Below are positions 1-5,712 of a stretch of DNA of 6,869 nt, in pieces. Where the stretch lies: contig CALPPJ020000068.1 of assembly GCA_943325425.2 (NCBI GenBank), positions 1 to 6,869 of the forward strand, in the 5' to 3' direction. Below the pieces are notes generated by a model. It did no database searches, had not been told where the DNA came from, and saw only the letters and a program-made list of their open reading frames with translations. The translations under genes were made by a program, and so were the position numbers. Position 1 is the stretch's first letter, and every line of letters starts with the position of its first letter. This DNA is from Bifidobacterium breve (lineage in GTDB: Bacteria; Actinomycetota; Acidimicrobiia; Acidimicrobiales; Ilumatobacteraceae).

Positions 1-1004
1 AGCGGATTAACCCAAATCAAACTGTGACTCACTCGATGTAGTCGCTGCATTTGTTGCGAGAGAAGTTCTGGGTCGCCGCGGTCCCAGCCATCGCTCAGCA
101 CCACCACAATGGCACCTCGCGCCATTCCTCGCACACCCCATTCGTCGTTGAAGTTCCGTACACATTCGCCCAAACGAGTTCCGCCGCTCCAATCAACAAC
201 TCGATCGGCTGCCAGTTTGAGGGCCTTGTCAGGATCACGTGAGCCAAGTTCACGAGTTACTCGGGTGAGGCGCGTGCCGATAGCAAAAGCCTCAACTTTT
301 TGACGGCCGGCGACTGCTGCTTGGACAAATCGTAGAAGTGCTCGAGCGTACGGCTCCATCGAACCACTGACATCAAGAAGCAAAATGAGGCGCCGTAGTC
401 GTTCGTCATTTTCTTGCCAGTGACGACGAATCGGTTCACCACCCGAACGAAGACTGGAGCGAATCGTTCGTCGTAAATCGGGGCGAGAACCTTTGGATGT
501 TGGACGCATACGGAACGAGTGACGTGGAGAACCCACAAGTCGTAACTGACTCATGAGATCTTGGGCAAGGTGTAATTCGTCATTTGAGTACGAAGCAAAA
601 TCCTTCTTACGAAGAGTTTCAACTGAAGAAAATCTCAACGTGATTGATTCACCATCGTCATCAGCCTCTTCGGATGATCCATCGTCGGTACCGTCGGTTT
701 CGTCATCAATTTCAATGTTGATGCGAATGAGTTGCTCGTCTGGTTCAACTGAACTGGACGTCCGCCGTTCCCAAAAGACAGCAAACGCTTTGTCATACAG
801 CGAGATATCTTCGGGACGACGTAACAAAGTCGAACGACCGGCCCAATAGACATTGTCGCGATTGTCTATCCCGACGAGTCCGAGAGCCTCAACAAAAGTC
901 AGAACATTGCCGATGGGAGTACTGATGCCAGCGCTTCGTAGGACACGACCGAATGCCACAGCAATTCGTTCAGCATTCGTGTTGTCGGTAACTACTTCGG
1001 ACAT
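1..1004 (-). CDS. CoxE-like von Willebrand factor A domain protein (C-terminus off the left edge)
   Basis: Cytosolic VWA protein of the CoxE type, which works with a MoxR AAA+ ATPase in maturing or metal-loading large enzymes. The reverse-strand frame is open for 334 codons from ATG at 1004 to the window edge, so the C-terminus is missing. The N-terminal third (about residues 1-95) is the helical region typical of CoxE proteins. Next comes a strongly acidic stretch at about 98-119 (runs of D/E with G, S, T), then a basic region at 160-200. The VWA fold starts near 205, and its metal-ion-dependent adhesion site looks complete: DVSGS at 211-215, Thr276 in SGGTRLGE, and Asp305 in LSDGWDRGD. The start lies 11 nt after the stop of the MoxR gene, so the two are probably co-transcribed. 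I see no good Shine-Dalgarno before it. The client enzyme is unknown. Family call is firm; the biological role is inference. Confidence 0.9.
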   Translation of the reverse strand, partial: MSEVVTDNTNAERIAVAFGRVLRSAGISTPIGNVLTFVEALGLVGIDNRDNVYWAGRSTLLRRPEDISLYDKAFAVFWERRTSSSVEPDEQLIRINIEIDDETDGTDDGSSEEADDDGESITLRFSSVETLRKKDFASYSNDELHLAQDLMSQLRLVGSPRHSFRMRPTSKGSRPDLRRTIRSSLRSGGEPIRRHWQENDERLRRLILLLDVSGSMEPYARALLRFVQAAVAGRQKVEAFAIGTRLTRVTRELGSRDPDKALKLAADRVVDWSGGTRLGECVRNFNDEWGVRGMARGAIVVVLSDGWDRGDPELLSQQMQRLHRVSHSLIWVNP

Positions 1005-1015
1005 CGCAGAGATTC

Positions 1016-1942
1016 TCAGGTGCCTAGTGCCCGTTGTACTGCTGCCTTGATGAGATCAGTCATGCCACTCGTCTCGACGCGTTCTTGGTCTTCGCGATAC
1101 TTGAGGACGGCGCCAAGAGTTGAACGCACGCTGTCTTCGTCGAGGTTGGCAATTCCCAAACTTCCGAGCGCAGTTGCCCAGTCGATTGTTTCGGCGACGC
1201 CCGGCGGTTTGTACAACTGCATACCGCGCATCGCTTCGGTTGCGGCAGCGACTTGGCGCGCGAGTGAAATAGCCACTTGAGGAACGCGTAGGCGAACAAT
1301 GGCTACCTCGCGATCAAAAGTGGGATGCTCAATCCAGTGATACAAACAGCGACGCTTTAACGCATCGTGAACATCGCGAGTTCGGTTTGAAGTCAAAATG
1401 ACGATAGGTGGAGTTGGCGCCTTGAAGGTTCCGAGTTCGGGAATTGTGACTTGAAAGTCTGACAACACTTCCAGCAGATATGCCTCAAACTCGTCATCGG
1501 CACGGTCAATTTCGTCGATCAGCAGAACGGGGGGAGCAGGCGCGGGTTCGAGGGCTCGCAACACTGCTCGTCGCAATAAGAAACGCTCTTGGTACAACTC
1601 ATTTTCAAGCGCATCGGCTCCACGGTTGGCCGCCTCACCGCTGGCCTCGGCGGCACGCAAATGTAACAACTGGCGCGAGTAATCCCAGTCGTACACCGCT
1701 TGGGTCGCGTCAATTCCTTCGTAGCACTGCAATCGAATCAGTTGACCGCCGGTCAATGTGGAGAGCACTTTGGCAAGTTCGGTTTTGCCGACTCCAGCTT
1801 CTCCCTCAAGAAGTAGAGGGCGCTTCAGCGTCAAAGCCAAAAAGACTGACGTCGCCAGCCCCTCATCGGCGAGGTAATTGTGGGTTCCTAAAGCGCGGGA
1901 AACGGCTTCAACAGATGACAGATCAAGGGCTGTAGAGGGCAC
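1016..1942 (-). CDS. MoxR-family AAA+ ATPase, CoxD-like
   Basis: ATP-driven chaperone of the MoxR/CoxD group, 308 residues, the usual size for the family. Walker A is GEAGVGKT at 47-54, Walker B is LLIDEID at 140-146, sensor 1 is LTSN at 183-186, and the arginine finger is expected in LKRRC (Arg198/Arg199). The segment LQCYEGID near 71-78 followed by YDWDYSRQLLH at 84-94 is characteristic of the CoxD branch rather than of generic MoxR proteins. The best start is GTG at 1942. An ATG one base upstream overlaps it but is out of frame. No clear Shine-Dalgarno precedes it, so a leaderless or weakly initiated transcript is possible. It is the first gene of a two-gene unit with the VWA protein and is divergent from the amidohydrolase. 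In carboxydotrophs the homologues CoxD and CoxE help assemble the Mo-Cu site of CO dehydrogenase, but no molybdoenzyme gene is visible here. Confidence 0.95.
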   Translation of the reverse strand: MPSTALDLSSVEAVSRALGTHNYLADEGLATSVFLALTLKRPLLLEGEAGVGKTELAKVLSTLTGGQLIRLQCYEGIDATQAVYDWDYSRQLLHLRAAEASGEAANRGADALENELYQERFLLRRAVLRALEPAPAPPVLLIDEIDRADDEFEAYLLEVLSDFQVTIPELGTFKAPTPPIVILTSNRTRDVHDALKRRCLYHWIEHPTFDREVAIVRLRVPQVAISLARQVAAATEAMRGMQLYKPPGVAETIDWATALGSLGIANLDEDSVRSTLGAVLKYREDQERVETSGMTDLIKAAVQRALGT

Positions 1943-2004
1943 ATCTGCAGGTTAGAGGCAAGAAACTATGGGGGCACGATTGATTGCCGAGATAGCGCAG
2001 AATC

Positions 2005-2016
2005 AACGCATGCGTT
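2005..2016. promoter_or_regulatory. Perfect 12-bp palindrome, candidate operator
   Basis: AACGCATGCGTT is identical to its own reverse complement over all 12 bases. If one A (2017) is allowed to bulge, the symmetry extends to AATC at 2001-2004 against GATT at 2018-2021. A spacer-free palindrome of this length, 43 nt upstream of the amidohydrolase start and 63 nt from the MoxR start, is the kind of site a dimeric repressor could bind. No regulator gene lies nearby and I do not recognise the family of the site. Confidence 0.45.
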
Positions 2017-2023
2017 AGATTTC

Positions 2024-2037
2024 TTCAAGACCTTGAG
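2024..2037. promoter_or_regulatory. CAAGnnCTTG box resembling the KstR2 operator core
   Basis: TTCAAGACCTTGAG contains the ten-base core CAAG-AC-CTTG at 2026-2035. As I recall it, the mycobacterial KstR2 operator is AnCAAGnnCTTGnT. The eight defined core bases match and the two outer A/T positions do not. The site lies 23 nt before the amidohydrolase start codon, a plausible place for a repressor. The suggestion gains weight because the neighbouring minus-strand genes resemble KstR2-regulated steroid genes. Against it, a second CAAGnnCTTG occurs by codon chance inside the amidohydrolase at 2776-2785. Confidence 0.3.
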
Positions 2038-2044
2038 GGGTCTT
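2027..2044 (+). other. Small hairpin in the amidohydrolase leader
   Basis: AAGACC (2027-2032) and GGTCTT (2039-2044) are perfect inverted arms around a six-base loop TTGAGG. The hairpin ends three bases before the ribosome binding site and overlaps the CAAGnnCTTG box, so forming it as RNA and binding a protein there as DNA would use the same bases differently. It has six pairs and no U-tract, so it is not a terminator. A role in mRNA stability or translation start is possible but unproven. Confidence 0.35.
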
Positions 2045-2047
2045 CCT

Positions 2048-2054
2048 GAGGGGG
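2048..2054 (+). promoter_or_regulatory. Ribosome binding site of the amidohydrolase
   Basis: GAGGGGG lies four bases before ATG 2059 and is one of only two clear purine-rich sites in the window. It supports the ATG at 2059. A near-copy, CCTTGAGGGG at 2031-2040 against CCTGAGGGGG at 2045-2054, lies 13 nt upstream, so the leader carries a decoy-like duplicate of the site. Confidence 0.7.
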
Positions 2055-2058
2055 ATAT

Positions 2059-3795
2059 ATGTACGACGTGATTATCCGTAACGGCACCATCGTTGATGGC
2101 ACCGGGGCCAAGAAGTTTGTGGCCGACCTAGCAATTGAGAATGGTCGCATCGCCGAAATTGCGACCCAGATCGTGGCTGAGGCGCGCGAAGTTATTGACG
2201 CGACGGGTTTCATCGTGACCCCCGGATTCGTCGACATCCACACCCACTTTGACGGCCAAGTCACCTGGGACGATCTACTTGAACCAACAAGCGGACATGG
2301 CGTGACGACTGTTGTGATGGGTAACTGCGGTGTGGGATTTGCCCCGGTGCGCCCTGGAAGCGAAGAGTGGCTGGTTCAACTTATGGAAGGCGTCGAAGAT
2401 ATTCCTGGCACCGCGTTACATGAAGGAATCACGTGGGGTTGGGAAACTTTCCCCGAATATCTTGATGTGATCGAGAAGCGCAATTACGCCATTGATATTT
2501 CGGCGTATGTTCCGCACGCTTCGGTACGTGCCTATGTCATGGGTGATCGGGGCGCCAAGAATGAACCGGCAACTGCAGATGACATTGCTCAGATGGCGCA
2601 GATTGTGCGCGAAGCTCGTGAAGCCGGTGCGGTCGGATTTTCAACATCACGGACGTTGAATCACAAAGCACGCGATGGCGAGCCGGTCCCCGGAACCTTT
2701 GCGGCCCTTGATGAATTAAACGGAATCGCCGACGGACTTGTTGCCGCGGGTGGAGGATTGTTTGAAGTTGCGCCACAAGGTCTTGAATTCGATCGTCCAG
2801 TTTTCTTGTCAGAAGTTGAGTGGATGGCCTCGTTGGCCGAGCGCACCGGACTTCCGGTTTCGTTCGCGATGTTGCAAAACGAACTCAATGCCGATTCTTG
2901 GCGCGAGGCACTTGAAGTAGTTGACCGTGTGAACGGTCAAGGTGGACGAATGCATCCCCAAATTGCGGCCCGTCCGTTCGGAATGATGATCGGTTGGGAT
3001 GGGTACCACTTCTTCCAGAAGCGCCCGACATTTATTGCGTTATCGGAGAAGTTGTCATCTGAAGAATTGCGTCGTGAACTTGCCAAGCCAGGAATTAAGG
3101 CGCAAATTCTCGCCGAGGCCGACACCGATCCTGATCCGTCAAAACAGTTCGACAGTATTGGGGCCTTCTTGTTGGGCATGCTCGACAAGATGTATTCCAT
3201 GGGCGACACTCCCGATTACGAACCGGGCCCGCAACAACTCGTTGCCAACATGGCCGAGGCTGCAGGGGTGGATCCAGTGAGTTTTGCCTACGACCTGCTG
3301 AACAAGGACGAGGGTCGCTCGTTTTTGATGTTGCCCTTCTTTAACTATGTGGGCGGAACTCAAGACGCGATCTACGAAATGCTGAAGCACCCAGCGACGG
3401 TCTCGGGACTCTCTGATGGCGGTGCCCACGTCCGCATGATTTGTGATGCATCAATTCCGACCTATGTATTGTCGCACTGGGCGCGCGATCGTCATCGTGG
3501 TCCAAAACTCACCATTGAAGACGCCGTGAAGATTCAAACTCTGGACACGGCAAAAGTTATGGGTTTTGATGATCGTGGCCAAATAGCAGTGGGCAAGAAA
3601 GCTGACATCAACATCATCGACATGGACAATTTGGCGCTTGGTTTCCCCCATGCCGAAGATGACTTGCCCGCTGGCGGACGTCGACTATTGCAAACGGCAA
3701 CGGGTTATGTTGCGACAGTTGTGAACGGTGTGATCACTCGCCGTAATGGCGTGGATACCGGAGCACGACCTGGTCGTTTAGTTCGTTCGCGCTAA
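2059..3795 (+). CDS. D-aminoacylase-like amidohydrolase (N-acyl-D-amino-acid deacylase family, Rv2913c-like)
   Basis: A 578-residue cytosolic member of the amidohydrolase superfamily; related enzymes remove the acyl group from N-acyl-D-amino acids. The N-terminal beta-sandwich begins MYDVIIRNGTIVDGTG. The first metal motif is HTHFD at 61-65 (His61, His63), followed by Cys90 in GNCGVGFAP, the family's bridging cysteine. SDGGAH at 452-457 carries the C-terminal aspartate (Asp453), and the C-terminal sandwich resumes near 509-520 (IAVGKKADINIID). The two histidines that hold the tight zinc in Alcaligenes D-aminoacylase (usually in a THMRDE-like motif and an ISH-like motif) are not seen: the matching segments read GGLFEVAPQG (232-241) and LPVSFAML (265-272). 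This pattern recalls the actinobacterial Rv2913c group, whose substrate I do not know. The start is set by ATG after GAGGGGG. The gene stands alone on the plus strand and its stop interlocks with that of the NUDIX gene. Confidence 0.92.
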   Translation: MYDVIIRNGTIVDGTGAKKFVADLAIENGRIAEIATQIVAEAREVIDATGFIVTPGFVDIHTHFDGQVTWDDLLEPTSGHGVTTVVMGNCGVGFAPVRPGSEEWLVQLMEGVEDIPGTALHEGITWGWETFPEYLDVIEKRNYAIDISAYVPHASVRAYVMGDRGAKNEPATADDIAQMAQIVREAREAGAVGFSTSRTLNHKARDGEPVPGTFAALDELNGIADGLVAAGGGLFEVAPQGLEFDRPVFLSEVEWMASLAERTGLPVSFAMLQNELNADSWREALEVVDRVNGQGGRMHPQIAARPFGMMIGWDGYHFFQKRPTFIALSEKLSSEELRRELAKPGIKAQILAEADTDPDPSKQFDSIGAFLLGMLDKMYSMGDTPDYEPGPQQLVANMAEAAGVDPVSFAYDLLNKDEGRSFLMLPFFNYVGGTQDAIYEMLKHPATVSGLSDGGAHVRMICDASIPTYVLSHWARDRHRGPKLTIEDAVKIQTLDTAKVMGFDDRGQIAVGKKADINIIDMDNLALGFPHAEDDLPAGGRRLLQTATGYVATVVNGVITRRNGVDTGARPGRLVRSR

Positions 3796-4325
3796 CGGGC
3801 AACGAGAGGGCGCAACAGAGCGATTGAGCTGTGAAGATCGCTCGGTCCCACGGGAAGGTCTGAACAACTAAACCAGCGCGCGCCCTCAGTCTTAGATAGG
3901 GGTGCGTCCATGTCGGCAACGTACAGCCAGCCGATATTCCAATGACGATGTGGTTGCTCGCCGTCGCGATCAGTGATGTGCACAAATGCTGGACCATCAA
4001 TGACCGTGCGAACATCAAATTTCGTGAGTCCGGTTTCTTCTTCGAGCTCGCGTAAGCCACCGATTCGGGTGGTCTCATGTCGCTCGACGTGGCCACCAGG
4101 TGTTGACCAGTTCAGGGCTTTGTGTTTCACCAGAAGTGTGTAGTCGCCGTCGGGTGAAAAGATCCATGTTGTTGCACAAACGTGCCCAGTAATGATGGAG
4201 CGATCACCTTGCAAGCCGCGTAACAACTCGGTGGAATAATCATCGTGGAAACGAAGGCCTCGAAGTTCACTTTCAATTTCAGGCCACGAACCGGGAATGT
4301 CAATTGTTGGGTGGGGAAATCCCAT
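3792..4325 (-). CDS. NUDIX hydrolase, candidate dihydroneopterin triphosphate pyrophosphatase
   Basis: NUDIX proteins cleave nucleoside diphosphates linked to other moieties. This one has 177 residues and a full NUDIX box at 78-100: Gly78, Glu84, then RELEEETGL at 92-100, matching Gx5Ex7REUxEExGU. A conserved STPGGHVE precedes it. About 50 residues at the N-terminus lie before the fold and may form a cap or dimer element. The start ATG 4325 follows the folE stop by nine bases with no Shine-Dalgarno, so translation is probably coupled. Position directly after folE suggests that it removes pyrophosphate from 7,8-dihydroneopterin triphosphate, the step done by NudB in Escherichia coli and FolQ in Lactococcus. 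Sequence alone does not separate this from housecleaning, ADP-ribose or dinucleotide substrates. Its stop (TAG, 3792-3794) overlaps the TAA of the convergent amidohydrolase. Confidence 0.94.
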   Translation of the reverse strand: MGFPHPTIDIPGSWPEIESELRGLRFHDDYSTELLRGLQGDRSIITGHVCATTWIFSPDGDYTLLVKHKALNWSTPGGHVERHETTRIGGLRELEEETGLTKFDVRTVIDGPAFVHITDRDGEQPHRHWNIGWLYVADMDAPLSKTEGARWFSCSDLPVGPSDLHSSIALLRPLVAR

Positions 4326-4334
4326 CGCAGAAAA

Positions 4335-4952
4335 TCAGCGACCTTGAATGAAGGCCATGACTTCAGCGCGTGCTGAAGAATCGGTGCGATAAATACCGCG
4401 TACTGCAGTAGTGACAGTCTTGGTGCCGGGTTTACGCACGCCGCGGATTGACATACAACTATGTTCGGCTTCAATGACGACTAAAACGCCAACGGGTTCA
4501 AGCATTGATTGCATTGCGTCGGCCACTTGGCTGGTGAGTCGTTCTTGAACTTGCAAGCGACGTGAGTAACCCTCAACTAGGCGTGCCAACTTCGACAGAC
4601 CAGTAAAACGACCAGTGGAACCAGGCAAGTAAGCGATGTGGGCGATGCCATTGAAGGGCAACATGTGGTGTTCGCAGACTGACGTGAAAGGAATGTCGCG
4701 GACGAGAACCATTTCATCGTGTTCGATGTCGAATGTTTTCGACAAATGATGGTCGGGGTCGTTGTTGGTGCCGGACAAAACTTCAGCCCACATGCGCGCG
4801 ACTCGACCTGGGGTGTCAAGTAAACCATCGCGAGTTGGATCTTCGCCGATGGCCTCAAGAAGTTCACGAACGGCGCGTTCAGCGCGTTCGTGGTCAACGG
4901 TGCGCTCGGACGAAATGACGAGTTCGGAGTCGATTGTTTTGTCGGCAGACAT
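4335..4952 (-). CDS. folE: GTP cyclohydrolase I (FolE)
   Basis: FolE converts GTP to 7,8-dihydroneopterin triphosphate and formate, the first step of tetrahydrofolate synthesis; it is a cytosolic homodecamer. From ATG 4952 the protein has 205 residues, close to the mycobacterial length. Zinc ligands are Cys93 and His96 in SVCEHHMLPF and Cys166 in EHSCMSIRGV. The catalytic His95 (Escherichia coli His112) and the substrate residues Gln136 in VQERLT, Lys121 in GLSKLAR and Arg170 in IRGV are present, so it is a standard zinc-type IA enzyme. An in-frame TTG at 4985 would add 11 residues and overlap the crotonase gene. I prefer the ATG because the extension has no family match and the TTG lacks a good binding site. 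folE lies 22 nt after the crotonase gene and 9 nt before the NUDIX gene, away from the usual folP-folB-folK neighbours, none of which is visible. Confidence 0.97.
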   Translation of the reverse strand: MSADKTIDSELVISSERTVDHERAERAVRELLEAIGEDPTRDGLLDTPGRVARMWAEVLSGTNNDPDHHLSKTFDIEHDEMVLVRDIPFTSVCEHHMLPFNGIAHIAYLPGSTGRFTGLSKLARLVEGYSRRLQVQERLTSQVADAMQSMLEPVGVLVVIEAEHSCMSIRGVRKPGTKTVTTAVRGIYRTDSSARAEVMAFIQGR

Positions 4953-4974
4953 GGATTGAACGCTATCGGCGAGC

Positions 4975-5712
4975 TCAGCCGCCAAAGCCGCCCGAACGAA
5001 ATAGGTCGGCGAACAGGGCTTCTTCGCGAGCGCGAGCCTCTTGCGTTCGAGTGCCTCGACCCGCCACCATTAACTGCTTGATGACCTTGGTTGAATACGC
5101 CGATTTGCCGGCAATGGTGGTGGCGAGTTCGTAGGCCTGTGTGAGTGCCTCGCCTGGGGGTGTTGTGCGCAGTGCCAAGCCGATCTCGACTGCTTCATGC
5201 GCGTCAACCCAGCGGGATGTCAGCAATAATTCCGCGGCGCGCTGCCAACCAATGCGATCGGCGAAGAGAACACTGCTTGCGGCTTCGGGTGGCACACCTA
5301 GTTCGCTGAATGGAACACGCATACGTGCAGTCTCGTCGATCAATACAAGATCGCAAAAGGGCAGCAAGGTCATGCCAATGCCAACGGCGACTCCGTTAAC
5401 TGCGGCAATGAGTGGCTTAGAGAAAACTTCTAATGCATCAAGTAGCACGGTGAATCCACCGGCCTTTGACGTTGACGGAGATCCACTTGCCACTCCAGAG
5501 GCAAGTTCCATCATTTCTTTGAGGTCTTGCCCCGAACTGAAAGCGGCACCAGCACCGGTCAGTACAACGACTCGAACGTCATCGTTCGTGTCGGCATTTT
5601 TGAGTGCGCCTGCGAGTAGTTCGTACTGCTCACGCGTGAATGCATTCTTGCGCTCGGGACGATTCATGATGATGACTGCAACGCCATCGTTGATTTCCAT
5701 TTCAATGCTCAT
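4975..5712 (-). CDS. Enoyl-CoA hydratase/isomerase (crotonase) family protein
   Basis: A 245-residue crotonase-fold enzyme that binds acyl-CoA and stabilises an enolate. The oxyanion-hole segments are AAFSSGQDL at 56-64 and NGVAVGIG at 106-113. In classical hydratases the first catalytic Glu follows in GGCELA; here the matching position is Thr115 in GIGMTLL. The second half reads PFSELGVPPEAASS (134-147), with Glu143 where delta3,delta2-enoyl-CoA isomerases carry their single catalytic acid. It is therefore more likely an isomerase or another one-acid crotonase than a hydratase. It does not resemble EchA20, the ring-opening hydrolase of mycobacterial steroid degradation, as I recall it. Start ATG 5712 shares ATGA with the stop of the reductase gene, a sign of coupled translation. 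The C-terminus ends in Gly-rich GGFGG. The substrate is not predictable from sequence alone. Confidence 0.92.
   Translation of the reverse strand: MSIEMEINDGVAVIIMNRPERKNAFTREQYELLAGALKNADTNDDVRVVVLTGAGAAFSSGQDLKEMMELASGVASGSPSTSKAGGFTVLLDALEVFSKPLIAAVNGVAVGIGMTLLPFCDLVLIDETARMRVPFSELGVPPEAASSVLFADRIGWQRAAELLLTSRWVDAHEAVEIGLALRTTPPGEALTQAYELATTIAGKSAYSTKVIKQLMVAGRGTRTQEARAREEALFADLFRSGGFGG

Larger units (their letters stand above)
1943..2058. promoter_or_regulatory. Divergent intergenic region between the MoxR/VWA unit and the amidohydrolase
   Basis: These 116 nt are the only sizeable non-coding stretch and must hold the promoters of both the leftward MoxR/VWA unit and the rightward amidohydrolase. 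I could not find a convincing -35/-10 pair with normal spacing on either strand. What is visible is a cluster of inverted repeats in the half nearer the amidohydrolase: a perfect 12-bp palindrome at 2005-2016, a CAAGnnCTTG box at 2026-2035, and a hairpin at 2027-2044 just before the ribosome binding site. A regulated promoter shared by both sides is a reasonable inference, but the sequence alone does not prove it. Confidence 0.6.

Noticed and set aside
257..538. Open frame of 93 codons on the minus strand
   Set aside because: It overlaps the VWA gene in another frame. The VWA frame is open throughout and carries a complete metal-site motif, so the shorter frame is a shadow.
1480..1935. Plus-strand frame of 151 codons opposite the MoxR ATPase
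   Set aside because: His/Arg-rich translation without recognisable motif; the opposite strand encodes intact Walker A, Walker B and sensor motifs.
1943..2058. Explicit -35/-10 promoters for either divergent unit
   Set aside because: Candidates such as TTGCCG near 1984 and TTAGAT near 2015 are about 25 bases apart, too far for a standard promoter, and no better pair was found on the other strand.
2776..2785. Second CAAGnnCTTG box
   Set aside because: It is formed by codons for Gln-Gly-Leu-Glu deep inside the amidohydrolase, and the flanks do not match the operator; treated as chance.
3765..3777. Inverted repeat ACGACC-T-GGTCGT as terminator of the amidohydrolase
   Set aside because: Only about five pairs can form with a three-base loop, no run of T follows, and it lies within the coding sequence.
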